NCBI GenBank assembly: GCA_963823215.1
Contig: CAWGKT010000007.1
Location: forward strand, 1 to 64,000
Direction: 5' to 3'
DNA from: CAIWHR01 sp963823215
Lineage (GTDB): Bacteria > Pseudomonadota > Gammaproteobacteria > Burkholderiales > Casimicrobiaceae
DNA length: 64,000 nucleotides
Below the pieces are notes generated by a model. The model was given only the letters and a program-made list of their open reading frames with translations. It searched no databases and was not told the DNA's origin. Position 1 is the first letter of the stretch; every line of letters starts with the position of its first letter. This document shows, piece after piece, positions 8,517 to 18,370 of this stretch. A program made the translations under genes and the position numbers.

Positions 8517-10364
8517 TCAAAGTCCGAGGCGTGTCCGGGTCTCCGGCTTCAGTTGTCCCTTCTCGTCCCAGCCACGGAGTTGATAGTACTCCGGGAGCAT
8601 CTTGTCCAGGCCATTGACCAGCCCCTTGGCCGGGCCAGTCTTGGCGGGCTCGGTGAGCAGGCGCTTGGGCAAGGTGTCGTCCAGCTGCGTGAAGCCGGCG
8701 CGGTTGTTGAAGTCGCGCTCCATGTTCCAGATGCGTTCGCCGATCTTGCCCAGTTCCTCCAGCGTGAATTCATCCGTGCAGGCGGCGGCAAGCTGCGGCT
8801 GAAGGTCGGCGAGCGTCCACGCGAAGGTGGTAAAAACACACACGCCTGCCGAGTCAAAGACCGAGGTGGCGTCCTGGAACGCCTTGACCAGCCCAGCCTT
8901 GCCCTCGGTGACCAGCGGATCGGTCTTCACCGGTATGCCGAGGACCTCGGAGGCCACCGTGTAGCCGCGCAAATGGCAGGCGCCTCGGTTGGCCGTCGCG
9001 TAGGCGAGACCCATCCCCTGGATTCCACGCGAGTCATAGGCGGGGAACTCCTGACCCTTGACGCTCATGGAAAGGTCCGGATGACCATATTTTTCCGTGA
9101 GGCGTTTCGAGCCCAGCGCGATTTCCTTGCCGAACCCCTCGCCCTTGCCGGTGATTTCCGCGAAGTAGGTAAGCGCCTTGGTCGAGCCGAACGGTGCCTC
9201 GATGCCCAACTGCTCCTTGGTGAGCACGCCCATCTCGTAGAGCTCCATCACGGCACCCACGGTGGCGCCGAAGGAGATCGGATCCATGCCATCCTCATTG
9301 CAAATGAAGTTGGCGTAGGTGAGCGCCTCGAGATCGTTGACGCCATTCGCCGAACCGAGCGCCCAGGCCGCCTCGTATTCCAGGCCACCGGAAGCGCCCC
9401 AATACTCGGGCCGGTTCAGCACCGTATAGTGCGTCGGGTCGATCTTCGAGACGCGGCCACACGCGATCGTGCAGCCGAAGCAGGCCTGATTGGTGACCAG
9501 ATTCGGCTTGCCATCGGTCTTGCGCGGCGCGTGCATCGCTTCGGCGGAAATGTCCTTTGCACCTTCGAATTGAACGTCACGATGATTGCGTGTGGGCAAG
9601 GCGCCGATTTCGTTGATCACGTTCATCAGCACCTGCGTACCGAACTTGGGCAAGCCCTGGCCTGTGACCGCGTTGTCGGCGAGGACCTTCTTCGCCGCCG
9701 TCGTCGCCTTCATGAAGGCCTTGGGATCGCGAATGTTGCCCACACCCTTGGTGCCACGCACGGCGACCGCCTTGAGATTCTTGCTGCCCATCACCGTGCC
9801 GACCCCGGAGCGACCAGCGGCGCGATGCAGGTCGTTGACCACACCGGCGTACAGGCAACCCGTCTCGCCGGCGCGCCCGATCGAGCTCACGCGGATCTGC
9901 GGATCCTGGTGCTTCGCCTTGATCGCGGGCTCGGTCTGCCACACCGACTTGCCCCAGAGCCAATCGGCGTCGAGCAGCTGCGCTTTGTCGTCCTGTATGT
10001 ACAGATAGACGGGCTTGGGCGCCTTGCCCTCGAAGATGATCATGTCCCAGCCGGCCATCTTCAGCTCCGCACCCCAGTAGCCGCCGGAGTTGGAGCAGGC
10101 AATCGCGCCGGTCAGCGCACCCTTGGTGATGACCGAATAGCGCCCGCCGGTCGAGGCCATCGTTCCGGTGAGCGGACCCGTGGCCCAGATGATCTTGTTC
10201 GTGGACGAGAGCGGATCGACCTTGGCGTCGACCTCCTCCGTGTAATACTTGGTCGCGAGTCCGCGCTGCCCGACGTAATCTCGTGCCCATTGCATGTTGA
10301 GAGGTTCCGACGTGCACGTCCCCTTGGCGAGATCGACGCGCAGGATTTTTCCAGCCCAGGCCAT
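8517..10364 (-). CDS. aorB: Tungsten-containing aldehyde:ferredoxin oxidoreductase, W subunit
   Basis: A 615-residue catalytic subunit that oxidises aldehydes to carboxylic acids at a tungsto-bispterin centre. The family start MAWAGKILRVDL is at ATG 10364, behind the strong site AAGGAGG. FeS ligands are visible as CFGCTIAC (Cx2Cx3C), with a likely fourth Cys in DSAGVCVF near residue 530. The length matches archaeal and Aromatoleum-type AORs. It sits 11 bases after the ferredoxin subunit. With aorA and aorC it should form the NAD+-reducing, bacterial AorABC type. The aldehyde preference cannot be told from sequence, though aromatic and aliphatic aldehydes are typical. Confidence 0.92.
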   Translation of the reverse strand: MAWAGKILRVDLAKGTCTSEPLNMQWARDYVGQRGLATKYYTEEVDAKVDPLSSTNKIIWATGPLTGTMASTGGRYSVITKGALTGAIACSNSGGYWGAELKMAGWDMIIFEGKAPKPVYLYIQDDKAQLLDADWLWGKSVWQTEPAIKAKHQDPQIRVSSIGRAGETGCLYAGVVNDLHRAAGRSGVGTVMGSKNLKAVAVRGTKGVGNIRDPKAFMKATTAAKKVLADNAVTGQGLPKFGTQVLMNVINEIGALPTRNHRDVQFEGAKDISAEAMHAPRKTDGKPNLVTNQACFGCTIACGRVSKIDPTHYTVLNRPEYWGASGGLEYEAAWALGSANGVNDLEALTYANFICNEDGMDPISFGATVGAVMELYEMGVLTKEQLGIEAPFGSTKALTYFAEITGKGEGFGKEIALGSKRLTEKYGHPDLSMSVKGQEFPAYDSRGIQGMGLAYATANRGACHLRGYTVASEVLGIPVKTDPLVTEGKAGLVKAFQDATSVFDSAGVCVFTTFAWTLADLQPQLAAACTDEFTLEELGKIGERIWNMERDFNNRAGFTQLDDTLPKRLLTEPAKTGPAKGLVNGLDKMLPEYYQLRGWDEKGQLKPETRTRLGL

Positions 10365-10375
10365 GATCGTCCTCC

Positions 10376-10849
10376 TTACGCGTGTGGTTGATTGCCGACC
10401 TTGTCCGCCCACTTCTGCATGCGCTCGAACCCGGTCCAATCGGCATCGACATACGTAATCGCGCCGGTCGGGCAGGCCTCGGCGCACGCGGGCTCACCAC
10501 CGCAGAGGTCGCACTTCTGGACCTTGCCGGTATCTTGCACATAATTGATCGTGCCGAACGGGCAGGCGATCGTGCACACCTTGCAGCCCACGCACACGTC
10601 GTCCAGCACGATCTTCGCGCCGGTGGCCGCATCGACCTTGATCGCTTCGACGGGGCACGCGTGCAGGCACCAGGCCTCGTCGCATTGCGTGCACGTATAA
10701 GGAACCTTCTTGCCCGAGTGATGGAAGTCGAAGATCTTGATGCGCGACTTGGCCGGGTTGAAGACGCCGTAGTTCTCGTAGCTGCAGGCCATCTCGCACT
10801 GCAGGCAACCAGTGCACTTGTCAGCATTGATATAGAGCGACTTTTGCAC
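10376..10849 (-). CDS. aorA: AOR electron-transfer subunit, multi-[4Fe-4S] ferredoxin
   Basis: A 157-residue polyferredoxin with four cysteine clusters: CTGCLQCEMAC, CTQCDEAWCLHAC, CVGCKVCTIAC with its CP continuation, and CDLCGG with CAEAC. This matches proteins that carry four [4Fe-4S] clusters, and in AorABC it wires the W subunit to the FAD subunit. The start is GTG 10849, directly behind GGAGGAGAC; upstream in-frame starts would add residues absent from the family. It begins the functional part of the operon. A truncated copy of its own N-terminus lies just upstream. Confidence 0.9.
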   Translation of the reverse strand: MQKSLYINADKCTGCLQCEMACSYENYGVFNPAKSRIKIFDFHHSGKKVPYTCTQCDEAWCLHACPVEAIKVDAATGAKIVLDDVCVGCKVCTIACPFGTINYVQDTGKVQKCDLCGGEPACAEACPTGAITYVDADWTGFERMQKWADKVGNQPHA

Positions 10850-10859
10850 GTCTCCTCCT

Positions 10860-10982
10860 TCAAGGCTCCACAGCAAAGCGCACACTACTCCCGGCAGCAC
10901 CACCCGTCAACAGAGAGTACGGCATCGCACCGCGGAGACAGCCGCTGCACTTGGCGGGATCGAAATTGAGGGACTTCTGCAT
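10860..10982 (-). pseudogene. Truncated aorA-like leader ORF (40 codons)
   Basis: ATG 10982 has a good ribosome-binding site (AGAGGAGCGCC) and opens with MQKSLNFDPAKCSGCL. That closely resembles the true AorA start VQKSLYINADKCTGCL, after which the sequence runs on as unrelated residues to a stop at 10860, 10 bases before the aorA GTG. It looks like the remnant of a tandem aorA duplication. Because it is still translatable and sits right before aorA, it may also act as a leader peptide. Confidence 0.7.
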
Positions 10983-11244
10983 GGCGCTCCTCTTCTCGAC
11001 AGCGGGCCGGTTGCGCTGACGATGCGCACGAAACTCGTGACCTTCCAATATGGCAAAGGGTGCACAACGCTCCAGGAAAAGGCGGGCACGATGCAGCGGC
11101 ATTTCGGGTGTTCTGCGCCGCTCCCCGCGGCCCACATCGGACGGCAAGCGCGGCGTGCTCGCCGTCGGCCAGGAAATCTGCGGACCGGTTACACGCGGGG
11201 AACGTAACGGACGGACCTCAAGGCACCCCGAAGTCGCCACGAAG

Positions 11245-11844
11245 TCAGTTCAGGTTGGCGATGTAGTGCGAAAGGTTCTCGATGTCGCTGTCGGACAGCG
11301 TGTGCGCAACGCTCGTCATGTTGCCGGCGTCGTTGGTGCGCCGCTTGGCCTTGAAGTCCTGCAGCTGCTTGCGGATGTACTCGGGATACTGGCCGGCGAC
11401 CCGTGGAACCTCGTTCTGGCCGACGAACCCACCCCCGTGGCACATGGGGCAAAGCACGGCGTCCGAGACCTTGCGCCCTGCATTGACCTTGGCGGAATCC
11501 GCCTTGAACTGGTTGGTCGCGGGCTTCTGTGCCGCGTACCAGTTACCGAGCGCGATCATCTCGTCGCGGGGCAGCACCTTGGAGATCGGGGTCATGACCG
11601 GATCCGTGCGCCGGCCTTCGCTGAAGTCCTTGAGCTGGATGTAGATGTAGCGCCAGGTCTGGCCGGCGAGATTTGGATTCTCTGGGATCACCGCGTTGCC
11701 GTTCGGTCCGTGGCAGGCGTCGCAGATCTCGGCTTGCGGCGGCTTTGCCGGCGGCGCCTGCGCGAAGGCAGGCGCGAACGGCAGAGACGGGACGAGCGAA
11801 GCGGCGAGCGCCGCGGCGGCGCGGAGGCAGAGACGGAGGATCAT
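11245..11844 (-). CDS. Diheme cytochrome c (c4-like), periplasmic
   Basis: A 199-residue exported cytochrome with two class-I heme domains: CDACH near residue 40 and CPMCH near 138. Distal Met ligands are likely in the following segments (PVMTPIS and NMTSVAH). A signal peptide covers about residues 1-28 (ending FAPAFAQA). It resembles cytochrome c4, which carries electrons to terminal oxidases. It lies downstream of the PQQ dehydrogenase on the same strand and is a natural electron acceptor for it, although a terminator separates the two. Confidence 0.88.
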   Translation of the reverse strand: MILRLCLRAAAALAASLVPSLPFAPAFAQAPPAKPPQAEICDACHGPNGNAVIPENPNLAGQTWRYIYIQLKDFSEGRRTDPVMTPISKVLPRDEMIALGNWYAAQKPATNQFKADSAKVNAGRKVSDAVLCPMCHGGGFVGQNEVPRVAGQYPEYIRKQLQDFKAKRRTNDAGNMTSVAHTLSDSDIENLSHYIANLN

Positions 11845-11866
11845 CGGGTCATTCTACGTGGGTCAG

Positions 11867-11899
11867 AAAAACGGCCACCCCGGACGATCGGGATGGCCG
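11867..11899 (-). terminator. Intrinsic terminator after the PQQ dehydrogenase
   Basis: On the minus strand the arms CGGCCATCCCG and CGGGGTGGCCG (11 pairs with one G-T) are followed by TTTTT. It begins 22 bases after the dehydrogenase stop codon and ends before the cytochrome c start. Confidence 0.8.
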
Positions 11900-11920
11900 C
11901 GCTGTACGAAACGTGCCGGA

Positions 11921-13639
11921 TCAGGGCAGCGCGAACACGAACACGCTGTTGCCGCGCTTGGAGTCGATCTGGTTGTTGCCTCCGGCGGCCACGGCGACGT
12001 ATTGCTTGCCGCCTACCGTGTACGAAACGGCTGGCGCGTTCACGCCCGCGCCACAGTTGTACTTCCAGAGCTCCTTGCCGGTGGCGGCGTCGAACGCCTT
12101 GAACCAGCCGTTCGCTTCACCGTTGAACACGAGGTTGCCGGCCGTGGCGAGCACGCCGCCGATCAGCGGCTGCGGCGTCTTCACGCCCCAGGCGACCTTA
12201 CCCGTGTCGAGATTGACCGCGACCAGGCGGCCCCACTGCTCTTCACTCGGGATGGTCTTGAACGCCCCGCCGAGCCACAGCTTGCCGCCGGGATAGGGCG
12301 ACTCTTCGACGTGGTACGTCATCGGCTGATGCAGGTTGGCCGCATATGCCAGCCGGGTCTTCGGATTGACCGCCAGCGGCGACCATTCGACGCCGCCGTT
12401 GGCGCCCGGAAGCATCCGCGCGCCGGCCTTGGTCGGCAGCACCCACATGTTCTCCTGCGGGATCATCGCATCCGAGAATCGGATGAGCTTTCCGGTGGCG
12501 CGCTCGTGCACGTAGATGTGGCCGGTCTTGCCACCGTGGATCACGACGTCGACCATCTTCCCCGACTTGTCCTTCGCCTGCGTCAGGATCGTCGGGCTGA
12601 CCGCGTCGAGGTCCCAGACATCATGGGCGATGTACTGGAAGTGCCACTTGTAGGTGCCCTTGTCGAGGTCGACCGCGACCATCGAATCCGTATACAGGTT
12701 GTCGCCCGGGCGAATCGCACCATAGAGGTCGGGCGACGGATTGCCGACGACGAAGAAGACTGTACGGGTTTTCTTGTCGACAGCTGGCGCCATCCACACG
12801 CCGCCCCCCAGCGTCTGGTAGAACGAGCTGTCCTTTGCAAAAGCCGCCTTCTCCGCGGCGATGTCGCGGTGCATGTCGCGGCCGGTCGCATCCTTCGGAT
12901 CCCAGACGCCCTCGTGCCCCTTCTCGGGGATCGTGTAGAAGGTCCAGAGCAGCTTGCCGTCCGCGGCATCGAACGCCTTGACGAAGCCGCGCACGCCGTA
13001 TTCGCCGCCGTTCGTGCCGATCAGCACCTTGCCGTCGACGACCACGGGCGCCATCGTTTCCGAGTAGCCCTTCTCCGGATCGGCAATCTGCGTCTCCCAC
13101 AGGAGCTTGCCGGTCTTGGCGTCGAGCGATACAAGCTTGGCATCGATCGTGCCCATGAAGAGCTTGCCGCCCTCGATCGCAACGCCGCGATTGTTGTTGC
13201 CGCAGCACACCGTCACGATCGGGCCGAGCTTGTGCTTGTAATGCCAGAACTCCTCTCCGGTCACCGCGTCGATCGCGTAAACGTGATTGAACGACGTCGT
13301 CAGGAACATGATGCCGTCGATCACGATGGGCGCCGTCTGCATCGATTCCAGGACCGCGGTCTGGAACACGAACGCGGGCTTCATCTTGCCAACGTTCCCG
13401 GCATTGATCTGGGCACCAGTGTAATAGCGCGTCTGTTCGTAACTGCCGTTCGAATGAAGCCAGTTCTTTGTGTCACCGCCGGCGGCGTCGAGCATCGCCT
13501 GCGACACCGACGGGCTTGCGTTCATCGGTCTCGCCGCCGTGGTTGCGCCGCCGGTGACCTCCTGCGCCGAAACTCCGGCGGCGGTGAACAGCAGCATGGA
13601 AAGCGTAGCGAAGCCTGTTATGAATTTGTCGAGCGACAT
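11921..13639 (-). CDS. PQQ-dependent alcohol dehydrogenase, probable lanthanide type
   Basis: A 572-residue periplasmic quinoprotein of the methanol/ethanol dehydrogenase family. It oxidises a primary alcohol and passes electrons to cytochrome c. An eight-bladed propeller is seen in the repeated Trp-docking motifs (for example GKLLWETQI, GKELWKYN). The vicinal disulfide is VCCG near residue 135. The catalytic Asp lies in HDVWDLD; the second Asp two residues on is the mark of lanthanide-binding enzymes (Ca enzymes have Ala, Ser or Thr there). There is no CxxCH domain, so it needs a separate cytochrome. Start ATG 13639 follows CGGGGGT and gives a signal peptide ending near VSAQ. Confidence 0.9.
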   Translation of the reverse strand: MSLDKFITGFATLSMLLFTAAGVSAQEVTGGATTAARPMNASPSVSQAMLDAAGGDTKNWLHSNGSYEQTRYYTGAQINAGNVGKMKPAFVFQTAVLESMQTAPIVIDGIMFLTTSFNHVYAIDAVTGEEFWHYKHKLGPIVTVCCGNNNRGVAIEGGKLFMGTIDAKLVSLDAKTGKLLWETQIADPEKGYSETMAPVVVDGKVLIGTNGGEYGVRGFVKAFDAADGKLLWTFYTIPEKGHEGVWDPKDATGRDMHRDIAAEKAAFAKDSSFYQTLGGGVWMAPAVDKKTRTVFFVVGNPSPDLYGAIRPGDNLYTDSMVAVDLDKGTYKWHFQYIAHDVWDLDAVSPTILTQAKDKSGKMVDVVIHGGKTGHIYVHERATGKLIRFSDAMIPQENMWVLPTKAGARMLPGANGGVEWSPLAVNPKTRLAYAANLHQPMTYHVEESPYPGGKLWLGGAFKTIPSEEQWGRLVAVNLDTGKVAWGVKTPQPLIGGVLATAGNLVFNGEANGWFKAFDAATGKELWKYNCGAGVNAPAVSYTVGGKQYVAVAAGGNNQIDSKRGNSVFVFALP

Positions 13640-13823
13640 GGCACCCCCGAAGTTATGCGATTTCACCGGCATTGAATCCATCCTCACCGACGGGTCAACC
13701 GGCCTGACCGGTTCGGCGCAAGTTGCGTTATAGTCGAAACGCGCGCAAATGAAAACCCTTCTCGGTTTGTGCGGCGCAGCATGCGCAGTTGCGGGCTACC
13801 CGTCATCAATGTGGAGAACGAAC

Positions 13824-14498
13824 ATGTCTTTCCGGCACATCCTGGTGTCGGCGCTTGCCCTGGCGGCGCCAGCACTTCTCGGCATCCCTTCTGCGGCCCT
13901 CGCCGGCGAGCAGGACCTGAGCGTCAATGCGCGGTTGCTGCTCGCAGCCCGCAACGCGGATTCCGCGGCCCTGGTGCGCGAATTGAAGCAAGGCGCCGCC
14001 CCCAATGCGCGAAACCGTCTCGGGGAGACAGCGCTGCTGATAGCGCTCAAAAAGAACGAACTCGGCATGGCCAGTACCATGCTCGAGGCCGGCACGGACA
14101 TCAATCTTGCGGCCCTGAACGGTGTCACGCCCTTGATGGCGGCCGCCTACGCGGGGCAGGCGCAGATGGTCGCGACGCTCCTGGCCCGCGGCGCCGACGT
14201 CAATGCCGTCGACCGTCTCAAGAAAAACGCGATGACCTACGCTGCCGGCGAGGGCCATGCGGAGATCGTCAAAATGCTGCTCGCGAAAGGCGTCGACCCG
14301 AACGGCATCTACAACAACGACCTGACCGCGCTCATGTGGGCCGCAGGTTTCGGCAAGACCGCGGCGGTCAGGGTTCTGCTCGACGCCGGGGCGCGCCCGG
14401 ATCTGCGCGACAATCGCGGACAGACCGCACTCGACATGGCCCGCGAGGGGAAGTACGACGAAACCGTGAAGGTTCTGGCGAGCGCGCGCCCGGGTTGA
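13824..14498 (+). CDS. Exported ankyrin-repeat protein
   Basis: A 224-residue protein with a signal peptide (MSFRHILVSALALAAPALLG, cleaved near ALAGEQ) and five ankyrin repeats from about residue 38 to the end, recognisable by GETALLIALKKNELGMASTM, NGVTPLMAAAYAG and LTALMWAAGFGK. Ankyrin repeats bind proteins, so a periplasmic scaffold or partner role is likely, but the partner is unknown. The start at 13824 has GGAGAACGA upstream. It is divergent from the PQQ dehydrogenase. Confidence 0.85.
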   Translation: MSFRHILVSALALAAPALLGIPSAALAGEQDLSVNARLLLAARNADSAALVRELKQGAAPNARNRLGETALLIALKKNELGMASTMLEAGTDINLAALNGVTPLMAAAYAGQAQMVATLLARGADVNAVDRLKKNAMTYAAGEGHAEIVKMLLAKGVDPNGIYNNDLTALMWAAGFGKTAAVRVLLDAGARPDLRDNRGQTALDMAREGKYDETVKVLASARPG

Positions 14499-14554
14499 AA
14501 CGACGGCGGTTCTCACGATCTCGCCCCGGCATCGCGGGGCACGCGCAGACCCGA

Positions 14555-15113
14555 TCACGGACGCGCGAATCGTCCGATCCCCATCCGCGCCAGCAGTCCG
14601 TCGCGATCGACAAGCGCGTGCTTCAGCGCGCCGCAGACATGCAAGCCGACCAGGGCGGCGATCATCCAGCTTGTCGCCAGATGCACGCCGCTGAGGAATT
14701 CCTTCAGCGCAACGTCTTTCCCGGCCCAGCTCGGGCAGCGTCATGCCGAAATACTTCACCGGGTAGCCGCTGAACTCGGAGCCCAGATATCCGGTGAGCG
14801 GGTGGATGACGAGCAACGCGTACAACGCAATGTGCGTGAGCCGCGCGGCCTGCGCCTGCCACGAGGGCATCGGCGGCAGCGGCGGCGAACGGTGCCCGAT
14901 CCGCCACAGGATGCGGACTACCATCAGCGCCAGGATCGTCATGCCGACCGACTTGTGCAGGTTGAAGGCGTCGACGCGCGGCCCGACCGGCTGCTTCGGA
15001 ATCTCCTGCATCCACCAGCCCCACGCGAACTGGACGATGACGAGAGCCGCAATCAGCCAATGCAGCGCGATCGCCGTGCGGGTATAGCGGTTGGTGGAGT
15101 CAGAAGCTCGCAT
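14555..15113 (-). pseudogene. Cytochrome b561 family protein, frameshifted
   Basis: A four-helix membrane cytochrome b of about 185 residues. Helix 1 has the heme His in ALHWLIAALVIVQF, helix 2 FNLHKSVGMTILAL, helix 3 AALYALLVIHPLTGYL-type sequence, and helix 4, in the other frame, GVHLATSWMIAALVGLHVCGALKH. The frame changes near 14725 after GMTLPELG, and one indel restores the whole fold. It probably moves electrons between quinol and periplasmic partners. Its ATG overlaps the end of the TonB receptor by 14 bases, so the two are probably cotranscribed. Confidence 0.82.
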
Positions 15114-17223
15114 TGACGCTAAGACCGACCAGGAAGTTGCGGGTCGCCGACGGCTCGAAATAGCGGCCGTTGGTGTCGCCGACGATCACGCTCCCCACGT
15201 AATTGCGATCCGTGAAATTGTTGAGCCGGGCGAACTCGCGGAACAGCCAGCTTCCGCTGCGCTGCTCGAAGCCTAGCCGCAGATTGCCGATCGTATACGC
15301 CGGGGCGGCGTCCGTGTTGCGATCGTTGACGTACATCTTCCCCGCGTACTGGACCTCGATTCCGGCGACCAGTCCGTACGCCGCCGGGTATGACCAGGTG
15401 ATTTCGCCATAGGCATTCGCCATGGGAACTCCGGGGAGCCGGGCGCCCTTCGGCACCAGCAGCGGCGGCACGCCGGTAGTGGCATCCGACGTGAACTTCG
15501 CGGACAGGTAGGTGTACGACGCGTAGCCGGCAAATCCGGCACCGAGGTTGCCTTCCCAGGCAGCTTCCACGCCGCGACGCCGAGTGCCCGGCGCGTTCTT
15601 GTACGTGGTGCGTCCCCCGGTGGCGGTATTGATGATGATCTCGTCGGTCGTCTCGATGTTGAAGGCGGCAAGGTTGAGCCGTTGCTGCGCGCCGAACAGT
15701 GCCTTCAGGCCGATTTCGCCCGAGTTGCTGACGGAAGGCTGCAGGCCGAGATTGAGACCCGTGCCCACCGGACGGTAGGCCAATTCCGCGAATGCCGGCG
15801 TCTCGAAGCCCTGGCCATAGTTCGCATAGACGTTGACGCTGGCGCCGATGTGCCAGACTGCACCCAGCACCGGACTCGCGTGGCTGTAGCTGCGGCGACC
15901 GCTGTCGTCGGGATTGCCTGCATTCACATAGTGGTCGTCGCTGCGGAACCGTACGTCGCTGTAGCGCACGCCGGCAAGTAGCGAAAACGCATCGAACGGC
16001 GACCACGCGACCTGCAGATAGCCGTCGGTGTTGCTGATCGTGTCGTCCTCGTCGCGGCGCAAATCACCGGCGATGCCGTCGTTGTTGACGAACCCCTGCC
16101 GGTGCTCGCTCTGCGTTTCGTAGTTGGCGCCCAGAGTCAGCGTCAAGGGTCTGCCGAAAAGCGCGAGCCGGGTGTTGAACCGCGCATCGACACCGCCGAA
16201 GCTGCGATCGAGGTCGGTGACCCCGCCAGACGAGGTCGGTCCCGTCCCTGGCAGCGCCAGGAATTGCCGCACCTGCCGGGCTCCGCCGTACCCCGTGACC
16301 CGCAGATCGGAGTCGCCGCCGAAGCGCTGCTCTACCGTAGCGCCGCCCTGCAGCTGCGTGACGCTCTTGCGCGTGTCGAAGCGGATCGCCGCGGGGTCCG
16401 CCTGCCGCGGATCGGCTTCCCACTGCGCGCGTGTGAGGCCGAGCGGGTCCTGCGCGTCCGGCTGGTCCAGCCAGTTGCCGATCACCGTGATCGTCGTATC
16501 GGGCGCAGCCGCGCACCTTCGAGCTTGACGTTGAGGAGATCGCGCGACGCGACGCTGTGGTCGCGGTAGCCGTCGGTCGTGAAATGATTGCCCGCGAGGA
16601 CGTAGTCGGTCGACCCATCGCGTCCTTCGAGCTTGGCGATGGCATTCCAGGTTCCGTAGCTGCCGCCGATCACCTGCGCCGACGCCTGCGGCGGCGCCGG
16701 TCCATCCTCGGTGAACACCGAGATGACCCCGCCCGCGGCGTTGCCGTAAAGCGACGAGAACGGACCGCGCAGCACTTCGATCCGCTGCACCGAGGCAAGA
16801 CTGAAGCTGCCTGTCTGCCCCTGTCCATCCGGCATGCGTTGCCGGTATATAGTCCTGGTACAGACGCACGCCGCGCACCCCGAAGTTGGCGCGCGCGCCG
16901 AAACCGCGAATCGACAATTGCAGATCCTGCGCGTAGTTCCACCGGCTCTGCACCGAAATGCCGGGCACGCGGACGAGCGATTCCGAAAGGTTGATCTGCA
17001 GCTGCCCGCGCTGAACCTGTTCGCCGGTGACCGTATCGATCGCGACGGGCAAGTCGAACGCGCGCTCGGCGCTGCGGGTCGCAGATACAACCACTGGATC
17101 GAGCATCGCGGGCGCCGGCTGCTGGGCCGCGACCGTCCCAACCCGCGCGATGGCGAGCAGCGCTGCACTCAGCATGGTGCAGCGGAGCGGAGCGCGCGCA
17201 TGGCGGCGAGCGGGCGGTCGCAT
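15100..17223 (-). pseudogene. TonB-dependent outer-membrane receptor (two compensating frameshifts)
   Basis: A receptor of about 708 residues with a signal peptide, a TonB box region (DPVVVSATRS), a plug domain (SLVRVPGISVQSRWNYAQD, LSIRGFGARANFGVRG) and a beta-barrel ending in Phe (VNASF). The frame is lost near 16840 and regained near 16510; the piece between (IEVLRGPFSSLYGNAAGGVI) is clearly plug sequence, so both breaks look like indels. ATG 17223 follows AAGGA. It is divergent from a YVTN propeller, as E. coli yncD (pqqU) is from yncE, and it lies near a PQQ enzyme. PQQ or metallophore uptake is therefore plausible. Confidence 0.85.
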
Positions 17224-17351
17224 TGCGTGGTTCCTTGATGGATTGCCTGCCGGGCAGCGTCGAGGCGGCAGCAACGGGGAAAATTGATGTAGCATAATTG
17301 AGAGAATTGCGCATGCAAAGTGCGCACCGACAAATTCCCGGATCCGAGACA

Positions 17352-18306
17352 ATGCGAATGAATCCACAAAACTGCCTTGCGGTGCTCGCGTTGGCCCTGT
17401 TCGCAGCGGCGGCCAGCGCCGCGCCGACGGCCTACGTGCCCAACGAAGGATCGGCCGACATTTCGGTGATCGATACCGCGACGGACAAGGTCACGGCCAC
17501 GCTCAAGTTCGGCCAGAAGCCGCGTGGCATCGCACTGTCCGCCGACGGCACGCGGCTGTATCTGAGCGACCAGACCGCGAACGCGCTAGTGGTGGTCGAT
17601 ACCGCCAAGCGGGCGGTGCTTGCAACGGTGCCGCTGGGCGATTCGCCCGAGGCCATCTACCTTTCGCCGGACGGCAAGATGGATCGCGGCGGCGATCGAG
17701 GAGAACGACCAGGTCATGCTGGTCGACACGGCTACGAACAAGGTCGGTCGCAGCATCAGGATGCGCGGCAAGAATCCCGAGCACGCGGTGTGGAGTCCTG
17801 ACGGAAAATGGCTGTATGTCAGCGCCGAGGAGGCTGACAGCGTCGACATCGTCGACGTTGCGCAGGGCCAGGTGATCAAGTCGGTGAAGGTCGGCGACCG
17901 ACCGCGCGGGCATCGGGTTCCTGCCCGGACGGGACGCGCGCCTACGTGGCGGCCGAGAATGCCGACATCGTCAACGTGTTCGACGTCGGCAAGCACGAGG
18001 TCATTGCGCGCATCAAGGCTGGCAGCCGCTCGAACGGGGTCACGGTTCACCCGGACGGCAAGCGGGTGTACGTCTCCTCCGGCGGGCAAGGGCACCGTAC
18101 AGGTGATCGACACCGCGACCAATACGATCGTCGATGAGATCCCGGTCGGCCGCCGGCCGTGGAACATGGCGCTCACGCCGGACGGCCGGAAGCTCTACGT
18201 CGCCTGCGGCCGATCGAATGCGGTCGCCGTGATCGACACCCAGACCAACAAGAAGATCGCGGAAATCACGGTCGGTACGCTGCCGTGGGGTGTGGCGATT
18301 CGCTGA
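17352..18306 (+). pseudogene. YVTN-family beta-propeller protein, frameshifted
   Basis: An exported seven-bladed propeller of about 318 residues. Blades repeat the pattern ISVIDTATDKV, LVVVDTAKRAV, VMLVDTATNKV, VDIVDVAQGQV, VNVFDVGKHEV, VQVIDTATNTI, VAVIDTQTNKK. The reading frame changes near 17680, 17915 and 18085, yet no blade is lost, so these are probably sequence errors. A signal peptide is encoded from ATG 17352 or 17358 (ending AAASAAP). Related proteins occur with PQQ-dependent alcohol catabolism and beside PqqU-like receptors. Ligand or partner binding is the likely role; a catalytic role is not evident. Confidence 0.8.
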
Positions 18307-18370
18307 ACGCGCCGTCGCGGGATAGCGCTTTTGACCGACCATCCCGTATCGACACTGCGCGATCGACGGC

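Noticed and set aside
8496..10391. A 631-codon plus-strand frame opposite aorB
   Set aside because: Composition and lack of motifs mark it as a shadow; AorB on the other strand has intact FeS ligands and a strong ribosome-binding site.
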